Shown here piece by piece: positions 55,679 through 63,836 of a DNA stretch of 64,000 nucleotides. A program made the position numbers and the translations under genes. The stretch spans positions 930,001 through 994,000 of the forward strand of contig NZ_CP117883.1 of assembly GCF_028736215.1 (NCBI RefSeq), given 5' to 3'. Positions within the stretch are counted from its first letter, which is position 1, and every line of letters begins with the position of its first letter. The DNA is from Mucilaginibacter sp. KACC 22773. Its GTDB lineage: Bacteria > Bacteroidota > Bacteroidia > Sphingobacteriales > Sphingobacteriaceae. The notes beneath the pieces were generated by a model, which saw nothing but the letters and a program-made list of their open reading frames with translations, had not been told where the DNA came from and did not search any database.

Positions 55679-56563
55679 TTAAATAGGTTTTGCATTGAAT
55701 AAATTTTCCACGGCCAATCTTTCAGCAAATTCAGCAAATTCTTTTTCCGGCTTTATAGCATTGAATTTGTTTTTAGCTTGGTTGGCGTTGTTTGGATGTA
55801 TGATTTTGCAATCCGGAAAATCAAATTCAACAAAGTAGTTGCCAAATTCATTTAACAGTTTTTCCCGCGAAACCAAAACGGTGTCTTTAATATTCCTGAA
55901 AAACTTTTTGTATTGCCTGGTTAACAAAATATAATCTGTAGCTGGCAGCACAATGGGTAAATGCTCGGTCCAGATAGTTAACGTAAACGGTTCATTATTT
56001 TGTTTCTTTTTGAAAAAGAAGATCTTTGGAACAAAATAGCCATCGCCAAGTTTTTCCTGCAGCTGCCGCCTGTTAAAATTGTATTCCCAAACCTTATAAC
56101 ATTCTTCCTCGCTCAGGTAGCAGGTTTGCATGGGGTCAAAATGATCTTTACTTGCCCATAAGTTTGTTTTATTCCAAATACTGATTTCTTCATGCGCATT
56201 TGGTTTATATGGGTCAGAATCGGCTTGAGGATTTAAAACAAATAAATCCAGGTCCGCACAAAACTTTTCAACAAATTTGAAAGCTTCAGTCCCAAAAAAT
56301 GCCGGCCGCATAAAATTGAGGTTGAATGAAAAATTCGTATCGTCAAAATCATCAATAGGTGTAATGTCCTCTTCTTCCGGCTGATTATCTGCATCGGGCT
56401 CGTTATAATCAAATGAAAAATATACCTCGGTGTCTTTATTTTCAAAAAACCATTGCGTGTTCCCTTCACCTGCCGCAACTAAATTGTTTGATAAATAATC
56501 AGAAATTTTATCGGTTGAAATTTCTTTGCCTTTTTGTTTATAGAAAAATAAATCGTAACTCAT
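55679..56563 (-). CDS. MSYDLFFYK-type unknown protein
   Basis: A 294-residue soluble acidic protein. The N-terminus MSYDLFFYKQKGKEISTDKI and WFFENKDTEVYFSFDYNEP (about 39-57) are typical of a group of uncharacterised bacterial proteins found in variable regions near polymorphic toxin immunity genes. It has a run of acidic residues (PEEEDITPIDDFDD, about 62-75). No catalytic motif is seen. First gene of the pair with the 151-residue protein. Confidence 0.65.
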   Translation of the reverse strand: MSYDLFFYKQKGKEISTDKISDYLSNNLVAAGEGNTQWFFENKDTEVYFSFDYNEPDADNQPEEEDITPIDDFDDTNFSFNLNFMRPAFFGTEAFKFVEKFCADLDLFVLNPQADSDPYKPNAHEEISIWNKTNLWASKDHFDPMQTCYLSEEECYKVWEYNFNRRQLQEKLGDGYFVPKIFFFKKKQNNEPFTLTIWTEHLPIVLPATDYILLTRQYKKFFRNIKDTVLVSREKLLNEFGNYFVEFDFPDCKIIHPNNANQAKNKFNAIKPEKEFAEFAERLAVENLFNAKPI

Positions 56564-56649
56564 ATTGGGTGATACAGTTTTGGATGTAAAGGTTGGGTTT
56601 GTTATGCCAATATACAGCTATTAAGTTAACAGAAACTGAATGAAAAATA

Positions 56650-56758
56650 ATATCGAACACTGAATTTCGAATATCCAACACCGAAGTTTTCCTTCATTGT
56701 TCGAAATTGGATATTCCCGCCCCTTAGCGCAAGTGTTAGCGGTCGCCTGTGTTCGGAT
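56650..56758. repeat. Word-like hairpin family F, copy 2 with insertion
   Basis: ATATCGAACACTGAATTTCG opens as in 31451-31531. The right arm (TTGTTCGAAATTGGATATT) is interrupted by CCCGCCCCTTAGCGCAAGTG plus TTAGCGGTCGCCTG before it resumes as TGTTCGGATG. Confidence 0.65.
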
Positions 56759-56940
56759 GACTTGTGACTTGTTTAGGACAAGACAGCGGGCCGATGTTGT
56801 CGATTACCACTAAATAATGTAAAAAAACGCGGTTACATGGAGTGTTTATTTTCAACGGCGGCCCATTCTTTCGAACTTATATAACAGCCAGGGAAATCCC
56901 TTTTAAGTCTTTTACCTCATGTAATGGTTTTTTCGCTGAG

Positions 56941-57017
56941 ATGGGTAACCCCTACGGGGCATAAAAGAATTTCGATATATTTTGCTACAAACAGGTAGCC
57001 TCTACGAGGCAGACTGT
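56941..57017. repeat. Two-hairpin element (CCCCTACGGGG, GCCTCTACGAGGC)
   Basis: CCCCTACGGGG at 56949-56959 and GCCTCTACGAGGC at 56998-57010 are short perfect stems with three-base loops TAC, separated by AT-rich sequence containing TTTTGCTACAAACAGG. The word GCTACAA and the CTACG centre also occur in the element at 54085-54368. Confidence 0.65.
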
Positions 57018-57110
57018 CATAAATACAAATAAAAGGTGCATGGCTTATACTAAGGAAGCTCTTTAAATTCATAACCAACTTATTGCTTATCTTGGCAAAC
57101 ATCAATCATC

Positions 57111-57626
57111 ATGTTGCACCAACCTTATTCAACTATGCCGGGAGCCTATCAATTAGAAAAATACCTATACACAGATGCCGACTTCGACACCATGAACTGG
57201 CACGACTGCCATATCCAATCATTTTGTTTCAATGACGATGATGAACTATTGCTGGATATCGACTATATGTTTGAATGGGTACAACCAAAAAAGGGAAGTA
57301 AATATTATAAGTTTTGGATTGCTCCCTGCACCTTAATCTTCGAAAACGTTCAACAGGTTGAGTTTGAATTGGACGGCGGACAGCCCATTATAGATTTTAT
57401 CCAAAGGGAAAACCCGCAAGCAACCATAGCCGCCGAATACCTGGGCAGGGAATTTGAATATGATTGGGATATGGTGATGATTAACGGGGAGATGACTTTC
57501 AAGTCGGCAGGCTTTAAACAATATGTAAGGCAGGCGCCAATTCTTATCCGCGAGCAAAAACTCGGGCTGAAAACCAGGGGCGGGATTTGTTTTGACAGGT
57601 TATCCTTTCCGGAAAAGAACCAATAG
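57111..57626 (+). CDS. Unknown small soluble protein
   Basis: A 171-residue protein from ATG at 57111 (MLHQPYSTMPGAYQLEKYLY). WHDCHIQSFCFNDDDELLLD then IDYMFEW (about 31-57) looks like a beta-hairpin core. There is no signal peptide and no membrane segment. The pattern TDADFDTMNWHDCHI resembles uncharacterised proteins found in variable immunity-like loci. It may belong with the neighbouring 55217-56563 pair, which is on the other strand. Confidence 0.6.
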   Translation: MLHQPYSTMPGAYQLEKYLYTDADFDTMNWHDCHIQSFCFNDDDELLLDIDYMFEWVQPKKGSKYYKFWIAPCTLIFENVQQVEFELDGGQPIIDFIQRENPQATIAAEYLGREFEYDWDMVMINGEMTFKSAGFKQYVRQAPILIREQKLGLKTRGGICFDRLSFPEKNQ

Positions 57627-58119
57627 CCAGGAATCAAGAGTTAAGATTAATTTGCTGCTAACCAGGCGTTCGTGTCAACGATAAATTGACGGGTAGTCTT
57701 TAGCCCAAAGTCTTAAGTTCTAAGTCAAAAAAAGAAAAAAACAACAACTTTACATTTACCACTTAGTACTGTCGACTTATTGCTGTAATATTTTGTTTTA
57801 CTTAAAAAATATTAACTACCAGTTGTGTACCACCCCGTACCAGGGTGTACCAGGGCGTTTCAGGGTGTTTCAGGGCGTACCAGGGTGTTTCATCCCGTAC
57901 CAGGGTGTTTCATCCCGTACCGGTACACACACCTTGCTGCTAAAAAAAACGCCCCCAATCCTTCCCGCTTGTTTTTACTGCAGGTAATATGCTGTATTCG
58001 CATATGCCACCAAAATATGCCCCACGCCAAACTATCTCCTTTTGGGATAAGCCCGGCAAACAGGTGTACGGCAGGCCTTATAGGCGATAGTAAATCCCTT
58101 TAGTTTATCGCGGAATATA
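57627..58119. other. Gap with word repeats and a 10-bp tandem repeat
   Basis: Family H words GAATCAAGAGTTAAGATTAA at 57630-57650, then CAAAGTCTTAAGTTCTAAGT, then the tandem repeat at 57831-57920, and no gene. Frames in the tandem repeat are by-products of its period. Confidence 0.5.
57831..57920. repeat. Period-10 tandem repeat, nine units
   Basis: Units CACCCCGTAC, CAGGGTGTAC, CAGGGCGTTT, CAGGGTGTTT, CAGGGCGTAC, CAGGGTGTTT, CATCCCGTAC, CAGGGTGTTT and CATCCCGTAC. Consensus CAGGGYGTWY with a CATCCC variant. The 10-bp period is close to one helical turn, so equivalent bases all face one side of the DNA. Confidence 0.95.
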
Positions 58120-59487
58120 TCAATACTCAGTGGCCCCAATGGCAAAAGCATCGGCAGATGGGCGTTGGGTGCCATAATAATCAAATTCTACGCCATACGA
58201 TAAAACGTTTGCCCCGGCATTAATAAGCGGAGAGGATGACAGTAAATGGAAATCATCGTCAGCGTAATTTACAAATTGACATGCGCTTACATCGTTGGCT
58301 ACATAATTATTTGAAGCCGTAAGCTTAACATAGCTGCTTTTTTTAATTATTGGAAGTACCAGGTCCGACTGGATAATTGCGTTGTTGATTACGGTGTTCA
58401 TCGGGATAGTTTCGGAATTTAATTTTATACCACCCAACGCCGAACCAATGATGGTATTATTAATAAACTGGAAATTGGGCCCCGGCGTGTATCTGGAATC
58501 TGCAAAAATGCCATAAGCTTTTGAATTGATGATGTAGTTATTAAACACCAGGTTATCCCCAAGCCCCAGTACAATAATTCCGTTGCCGGGTGCATCCTTA
58601 ATCACGTTGTTATAACATTTTCCACCGGTACCTTCGCCTATTTGTATGCCGTTATTTTGATAGGAGGCAAAAGGGCTTATCCCGGGTGTTTTAACCGTAT
58701 TGTTATAAATTTCGCAGCCTAAAATAGCGCTGCCAACCTGGATTCCTTCGGCACCGGTAGAATCGGTGATGTTTTTGTATAACTTAACATTCACCACATC
58801 GCCCGGCCAAACCTTACCGCAGGAAAGCGAAACGCCGTTGGCATAAAACGAATTGCCCACATAAAATCCTTCGCCACCTGTTTTGTGAACATAATTGTCA
58901 TGAAGAATTACGTTTTGCATAGTGAAATGGCCGCGCCATGTTGTTTCATCACAAGATGGATCTGTTTTGGCCATAATGCCTGCAAAGCCACTATTACGCA
59001 CCTCCACATTTGCAATTTCAAAATCTGAGCTCAGGTTATCCATCGTCATGCCGATGTTGCCGCCATTGATGTCAAACCCATACTCGGTATCGGGATCGCC
59101 ATTTCCCAGTATTTTAAAATACTGGCAATTTTGCGTTTTAAAACCATATGAAGCGGTAACAGCCGTCGAAAAAGTTACTTTACCGCCCTTATTAATAATA
59201 ACGATGGGGGCAGCTGCAGTTCCTTTAAAGTTTTTAAGCAGCAAAGCGCCTCTTTTACCGGCGGGGATACACACGGTTGATCCCGCTGGTATGTTAGTGC
59301 CGTCAACCATCCATTCAGAGGGCTGAACGGTATAGGTGCAGTCGGAAATAGCTAAAGACGAAAATTTGGCGTTAGTAACCGAAGGCGTGCTCAGCGGCCC
59401 GTTAATTTTATTTTTGGTGCACATCGCGAACGATGACACAACTAACATACCGGCGATGGCATGTATCAGGTAACTTTTACTTTTCAT
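58120..59487 (-). CDS. Right-handed beta-helix surface protein, probable lipoprotein
   Basis: A 455-residue protein. The N-terminus has a hydrophobic segment (IHAIAGMLVVSSFAMC) ending at Cys23, followed by TKNK, so a lipoprotein is likely although Met before the Cys is not the usual residue. Residues about 100-420 show parallel beta-helix repeats with stacked Asn/Gly turns (NCQYFKILGNG, NVILHDNYVHKTGGEGFYVG, GCEIYNNTVKTPG, NGIIVLGLGDNLVFNNYI, NFQFINNTIIGSALGG). Such helices bind or cut polysaccharides. No lyase or hydrolase active site can be assigned. It is not in an obvious operon. Confidence 0.82.
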   Translation of the reverse strand: MKSKSYLIHAIAGMLVVSSFAMCTKNKINGPLSTPSVTNAKFSSLAISDCTYTVQPSEWMVDGTNIPAGSTVCIPAGKRGALLLKNFKGTAAAPIVIINKGGKVTFSTAVTASYGFKTQNCQYFKILGNGDPDTEYGFDINGGNIGMTMDNLSSDFEIANVEVRNSGFAGIMAKTDPSCDETTWRGHFTMQNVILHDNYVHKTGGEGFYVGNSFYANGVSLSCGKVWPGDVVNVKLYKNITDSTGAEGIQVGSAILGCEIYNNTVKTPGISPFASYQNNGIQIGEGTGGKCYNNVIKDAPGNGIIVLGLGDNLVFNNYIINSKAYGIFADSRYTPGPNFQFINNTIIGSALGGIKLNSETIPMNTVINNAIIQSDLVLPIIKKSSYVKLTASNNYVANDVSACQFVNYADDDFHLLSSSPLINAGANVLSYGVEFDYYGTQRPSADAFAIGATEY

Positions 59488-59653
59488 GTATAAATTAATA
59501 ATGGGGCTTAAAATATACCAGATTCAAAGAATCATCCTATTTCAGGCATTCCTGGCTTTCAAAAGAAAGTTTTTATACGTGACATTTCGTGAATAGTTAC
59601 CTGGACGCGGGCATCGTGATAGCCATAACGGCAAAGGACCAACGAAGCTAAAC

Positions 59654-60913
59654 CTACTCCATCATCAGTCTTCTGATCAATTCGGCACTTTGGGCTTTAC
59701 CTTCTTCCAGCCTGTGACTGAAAAAGGATTGTACTTCGTTGAAGTGCTTTTTGTAGCCCTCCATATCGCCGTAACCAATAATGGCCGACCATTCCCTTAC
59801 TGCCGAGTGGAACTCCAGGTCATCGCCGCGGATGGTTTTATCGTAAAGGGCGGTTTCGATGGATTCTTCTAACAGTTCTTCGTTTTTAAACAGGTATTCG
59901 GCAATGCCAAGCCTCAGCCGGAAGGGCGGGGTTTGGCAAATGAGGTTATCATAAGGGTTTACCCCCAGGTGATACCAGGCATCAACCATGCTCAGGATGC
60001 TCAGGTGTGAGTTGGGTTTCTGGTGATCAGCATGTTGCGATAGCGAAAACTCTTTCATCACGGTATCACTCAGCATAATAGGTTTGCGGCTTTCATGAAA
60101 AACAAAATCGCGTGCCTTATACAGCCGCTCCCTGAAGGTTTGCGCTTCTTCTTTGATCATCAACTTAAATAATTCCGACTCTGACTCCGAGTAGCGTTTT
60201 ACCTGCTGGCGGGCGTACGGGTTTAAAATGGCCAGGCCTGCGTATACGTGCGCCTTATAGCTAAAAATACGCAGGGTGGTCAGTATCTTCACATTGTCTA
60301 TACCGCCCAGGTACGATGCGTTTTCCCAGGGGAAAAAGCCCGCAGCTTTCCAGGCGGTGCCCATGCTTTCAAAACCTACGTGGGTAACGGCCTGGGTATC
60401 GGCTACAATTTTATCGTGCTCGTGGTAATCGGCAATCTCTACAATGTCGCTCCCAATAGCTGTAAATAAATCGTACATACGCTGGTACGCATCCGCTTTG
60501 GCCCGGTGCGGAATCAGGATAAGTGTTTGCCTTTTGGGTTCAAAACCCGGCCCGTGCATGGCATGAAAAGTAATGATTTGCACATCGGCGGGCAGGTATT
60601 TTTCAAATATGGCTATCTCGGGGTGCTTAACGGATGTTTGGCCGGCAACAATGGCCCCGTACTTGGTAAGCGGACCGCACTCGGCTACTACCTGTTCCAG
60701 TTTGTCGGCCTCAACCGAGTAAATAACCAGGTCGTTTGTGCGGGATACGTCGCGCGCGCTATCCATTACCGTGATGCCAAAGGGGCTAAGTTCCTGTTCC
60801 AGCTTGTCGCGGTTTTCGGGTAAATCGCAGCCGCAAACGGTGTAACCTGCTTTTGCAAAAGCCTTTGCGTACAAACGCCCCATATCGCCCAACCCAATGA
60901 TACCTATATTCAT
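59654..60913 (-). CDS. Prephenate dehydrogenase, fungal Tyr1-like
   Basis: A 419-residue Rossmann dehydrogenase that oxidatively decarboxylates prephenate to 4-hydroxyphenylpyruvate for tyrosine. NADP/NAD-binding GLGDMG is at 7-12. Further blocks are IYSVEADKLEQVVAECGP, VAGQTSVKHPEIAIFEKYLP, the active-site HAMHGPGFEPK and HDKIVADTQAVTHVGFESMG. They continue through NVKILTTLRIFSYKAHVYAG to NPYDNLICQTPPFRLRLG. The order and wording of these blocks are those I remember for yeast Tyr1, not the short bacterial TyrA. No other aromatic gene is nearby. Confidence 0.85.
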   Translation of the reverse strand: MNIGIIGLGDMGRLYAKAFAKAGYTVCGCDLPENRDKLEQELSPFGITVMDSARDVSRTNDLVIYSVEADKLEQVVAECGPLTKYGAIVAGQTSVKHPEIAIFEKYLPADVQIITFHAMHGPGFEPKRQTLILIPHRAKADAYQRMYDLFTAIGSDIVEIADYHEHDKIVADTQAVTHVGFESMGTAWKAAGFFPWENASYLGGIDNVKILTTLRIFSYKAHVYAGLAILNPYARQQVKRYSESESELFKLMIKEEAQTFRERLYKARDFVFHESRKPIMLSDTVMKEFSLSQHADHQKPNSHLSILSMVDAWYHLGVNPYDNLICQTPPFRLRLGIAEYLFKNEELLEESIETALYDKTIRGDDLEFHSAVREWSAIIGYGDMEGYKKHFNEVQSFFSHRLEEGKAQSAELIRRLMME

Positions 60914-61040
60914 GCTGCTAATATAAGTATGAGTAGCAAAATTCCGTATGAAACCTTACATTAGCGATCAGAAACGTACAGGATAATAAAATAAAAACCA
61001 TTAAAATCCTGTTTTGTTAATAACAGGTACCTAATTTTAC

Positions 61041-61790
61041 ATGATGAACAAGCATTCTATATTCCGTATCTCTGTTTTAATGGTCATTATTTTAAGCATC
61101 TGCGGTGTGGGCTTTGCCCAGGATACTGTTAAAAAAGATGCTGCTAAACCGCCTGCCGCCAAAACTGCTGTTGTAAAGCCGGTGGTGAAATATGGTGCTA
61201 CACCTGCCGGTACCGCTAAGCCCGCCGTAACTCCTCCCAAATATAACTATCAACCCCGCCCCACAGCTGCCGATTCGGCCCTGGCTAAAGACAAAAGCCT
61301 GAACGGACAATATCAATACCTGTTAAGTAAATTATACCATTACCAACAGCCATTGGTATCGGCTTTATGGAAAAACTTACAGGATACTTTAAAAACGGAA
61401 CGCCGTAACCTGAAAGAAGCCCAGGCTAAATTGGCCGCGCAAACACAGGATATTACCGGCCTTAAAACCGATGTGGCAACTAAAAGCCAAACCCTTTCCG
61501 AATCAAACGCCAAACGCGATGAGATAAAACTCGCGGGCATAAGCTTTACCAAAGCCACCTATAATTTAATGATGTGGGGCCTGGTAATTGTTTTTGGGCT
61601 AACGGCAGCCATCGTAATAGCCCGGTCGGGTGCGCACAGCCGCGAAGCAAAGTACCGCATAAAATTGTACAACGAACTTGACGAGGAATACAAAGCCTAC
61701 AAAGTAAAATCCAACGAAAAAGAAAAGAAACTGGCTCGCGAGCTGCAAACCGAACGCAATAAGCTGGATGAGTTGTTGGGAAGAGGGTAG
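61041..61790 (+). CDS. Exported coiled-coil protein with one internal membrane helix
   Basis: A 249-residue protein. Signal peptide about 1-26 (ISVLMVIILSICGVGFAQ), then a Lys/Pro/Ala-rich linker, a coiled coil (about 105-165, TLKTERRNLKEAQAKLAAQT), one membrane helix (about 172-193, MMWGLVIVFGLTAAIVIARS) and a second, strongly charged coiled coil (about 205-249, ELDEEYKAYKVKSNEKEKKL). So the first half is outside and the last part is cytoplasmic. No family is recognised. It is divergent from the prephenate dehydrogenase. Confidence 0.7.
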   Translation: MMNKHSIFRISVLMVIILSICGVGFAQDTVKKDAAKPPAAKTAVVKPVVKYGATPAGTAKPAVTPPKYNYQPRPTAADSALAKDKSLNGQYQYLLSKLYHYQQPLVSALWKNLQDTLKTERRNLKEAQAKLAAQTQDITGLKTDVATKSQTLSESNAKRDEIKLAGISFTKATYNLMMWGLVIVFGLTAAIVIARSGAHSREAKYRIKLYNELDEEYKAYKVKSNEKEKKLARELQTERNKLDELLGRG

Positions 61791-61979
61791 GCTTTTAGAT
61801 GTGCAGATTTCAAATTAACTGCGTTGAGGGCTGTGCCGTTTCAGATGTGCAGATGTCTTCTGATTATTATGTCGGAGTTGTTTTGGCGTCCCACGTGCTA
61901 AGCACTCATTAAGTAGGCTACCTTTCATATGAGATGCTGAAATAAATGCATGACTTTTTTTCTCTTATAATTTCCTTTG

Positions 61980-62603
61980 ATGAACAATACCCAACTTTTA
62001 ACACTTATCACCCGCCTGCGGTCGGTGGCCGATGTGGGCTTGCTGTATGCCAAAAACGAATATGATATTGAACGCTATGCCGAGTTACAGCATATAGCAA
62101 TTGAAATGCTGGATAATGTTACCGGTTGGGGCGAAGATGATATTAAGTTTAACTTCCCGATGCCGGATGATTACCCTACAGCTAAGGTTGATGTACGCGG
62201 GATGTTATTAAATGCCGAGGGTAAAATATTGCTGGCTAAGGAAAGCGCCGACGGCAAGTGGAGCCTGCCGGGTGGCTGGGCCGATGTAGGCTATAGCGCC
62301 AAAGAGGTAATTGTTAAAGAATTTGAAGAAGAAACTGGCTTAACGGTAGTTGCCGATAGATTATTGGCCGTATTTGACAAAAAAATGCACCCTCACCCAC
62401 CGCAGCCCTTTTACGTTTACAAAATGGTGTTTCATTGCAAAGCGGTAACCAATGCCGTAAAACAAGGATTCGACATGCTGGATGTTGAATATTTTGACGT
62501 CGATAACTTACCCGAACTGTCAGAAGACAGGATATTGAAAAGCCAGATAGAATTGCTTTATCAAAAGATCATCAACGGGGATTTGGCGGCGGAGGTTGAT
62601 TGA
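61980..62603 (+). CDS. NUDIX hydrolase (YjhB-like)
   Basis: A 207-residue protein from ATG at 61980. The N-terminal helical domain (about 1-60) is the NUDIX_N_2 type, followed by the NUDIX domain (about 70-205). The NUDIX box is GGWADVGYSAKEVIVKEFEE plus ETGL. The metal-binding EExxG core is kept, while the first Glu of the consensus is Tyr and the usual Arg is Lys, as in this subfamily. Relatives hydrolyse ADP-ribose or other nucleoside diphosphates, and the substrate here is unproven. Confidence 0.9.
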   Translation: MNNTQLLTLITRLRSVADVGLLYAKNEYDIERYAELQHIAIEMLDNVTGWGEDDIKFNFPMPDDYPTAKVDVRGMLLNAEGKILLAKESADGKWSLPGGWADVGYSAKEVIVKEFEEETGLTVVADRLLAVFDKKMHPHPPQPFYVYKMVFHCKAVTNAVKQGFDMLDVEYFDVDNLPELSEDRILKSQIELLYQKIINGDLAAEVD

Positions 62604-62616
62604 TTCCGGATTATTA

Positions 62617-62649
62617 AGACTTACGAAGTTTCAAAAACTTCGTAAGTCT
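62617..62649. terminator. Perfect 15-bp hairpin between converging genes
   Basis: AGACTTACGAAGTTT (62617-62631) and its exact inverse (62635-62649) with loop CAA. It lies between the NUDIX gene and the converging carboxypeptidase-domain gene. The word ACTTCGTAAGTC is common in Bacteroidota gaps, so it may be a mobile hairpin as well as a terminator. No long T run follows. Confidence 0.75.
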
Positions 62650-62682
62650 ATGATCGACTATAAACTGCCGACTGCAAACCGC

Positions 62683-63384
62683 TTACTGCAAACTGCCCGG
62701 TGCCGGTGCCAGTTTAGGTAAAACCTTTTTGTTAGCAGGCAAAGCCTGGTATTTTTTATAAGCGTCATTAATGTAAGCCGTCATGCTTGGGGCATTGTTG
62801 TTTTTAAGGAAAGCATAGCTTGGGCGATATAACGACATGAAGTTTTCCAACTCGGCACCCCGTAGCGGTATTACGCTTTTTACATAATCTACATTAAATG
62901 CTTCATCAATTTGCCTTTCTTCTTCTTCGCGTTTAAAATATCTTTTTAAACGTCGCGCATCTTTACCCTCTTTACTGAACCAGGTTGACGGAGACATTAC
63001 AGATACCCTGCTTTTGGTGTAAACCTCGGGGTATTCTTTACGCGGATCGAAAGCTTCCCTGGTGGCACTTACATTTACCTGCCTTAAAGATATGGTTTGC
63101 GATATCATATCTATCCGTTTTGGTCTCATATCTGTAATGTACAAAGTGTCTGATACATAGCCAGGTGCATTAAATATCAGTGTATGGCCCGTTGCCGTGC
63201 GGATGCTGAAATTGCCGTTGTTATCAGTAATTGTGATCTGTTTGTTGGTGACATCTTTTACAAAAACGTTAGCCAGTTTTTCATTTTTGCTTTTTTCGTA
63301 AACCGATCCTTTTAACACATCCTGGGCTTGTATATGTGCAGATACAAATAGGCCAATTATCAATATTAGGTAGTTCGGTTTCAT
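62683..63384 (-). CDS. Secreted carboxypeptidase-like regulatory domain protein
   Basis: A 233-residue protein from ATG at 63384 with a signal peptide (MKPNYLILIIGLFVSAHIQA). The 18 open codons upstream were rejected. Residues about 23-105 form a CarboxypepD_reg-like beta-sandwich (VLKGSVYEKSKNEKLANVFV, ITDNNGNFSIRTATGHTLIF), the domain that opens many TonB receptors. Here it is followed by a basic, Arg- and Lys-rich tail (RRLKRYFKREEEERQIDEAF), not by a barrel. Periplasmic. The function is unknown. Confidence 0.8.
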   Translation of the reverse strand: MKPNYLILIIGLFVSAHIQAQDVLKGSVYEKSKNEKLANVFVKDVTNKQITITDNNGNFSIRTATGHTLIFNAPGYVSDTLYITDMRPKRIDMISQTISLRQVNVSATREAFDPRKEYPEVYTKSRVSVMSPSTWFSKEGKDARRLKRYFKREEEERQIDEAFNVDYVKSVIPLRGAELENFMSLYRPSYAFLKNNNAPSMTAYINDAYKKYQALPANKKVLPKLAPAPGSLQ

Positions 63385-63543
63385 GGTAGTTGAATTATGC
63401 CGTAAAATAAACTTATTTTTTGAGCATATGGTTTTCAATTTAACATATTTAAATATGGATGGTGGTTTAATGACAAAGGGGTGAGAGATAAATATTTATT
63501 ATCAAAATATTGACACCTGAAACGTTTCTCGTTACATTTGTAA

Positions 63544-63822
63544 ATGATTATTAGCATTCAGCATAAAGGGTTGCGGCTATTTTTTGAAAAAGGGGATGCA
63601 TCAAGGTTAAATGCTCAACACGTAAGTAAGATCAGATTAATCCTTACCCGTTTAAACGCTGCAAAAACTATAGCCGATATGAATGTTCCGGGATATGGAC
63701 TACATCAGCTAAGCGGCGAATTGAAAGGCTTTTGGGCTGTAAAAGTTGATAAAAATTACCGGATTATATTTCAGTTTATTGCTGAAGACGCTTTTGAAGT
63801 TGATTATTTAGATTATCATTAA
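63544..63822 (+). CDS. higB: HigB-type toxin (RelE/ParE superfamily)
   Basis: A 92-residue ribosome-dependent mRNA interferase candidate. GLRLFFEKGDASRLNAQHVS then KIRLILTRLNAAKTI (about 9-45), LHQLSGELKGFWAVKVDKNY (about 53-72) and RIIFQFIAEDAFEVDYLDYH match the HigB pattern, including the LKG.W..RVDxNYRIxF core. The toxin gene comes first with the antitoxin 14 nt downstream, the order typical of higBA. Confidence 0.93.
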   Translation: MIISIQHKGLRLFFEKGDASRLNAQHVSKIRLILTRLNAAKTIADMNVPGYGLHQLSGELKGFWAVKVDKNYRIIFQFIAEDAFEVDYLDYH

Positions 63823-63836
63823 CAAGGAGAAAAAAA

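Larger units (their letters stand above)
56564..57110. other. Repeat-rich gap, no gene
   Basis: Holds family F copy 2 (56650-56758), which has about 34 bp of a different word (CCCCTTAGCGCAAGTGTTAG) inserted in its right arm, and a two-hairpin element at 56941-57017. No gene was found. Confidence 0.55.

Noticed and set aside
57831..57920. CRISPR array
   Set aside because: Units are 10 bp with no spacers and no cas genes nearby.
57793..58103. Frames of 64 and 92 codons across the period-10 repeat
   Set aside because: The open frame is a by-product of the repeat. There is no start signal and no conserved pattern.
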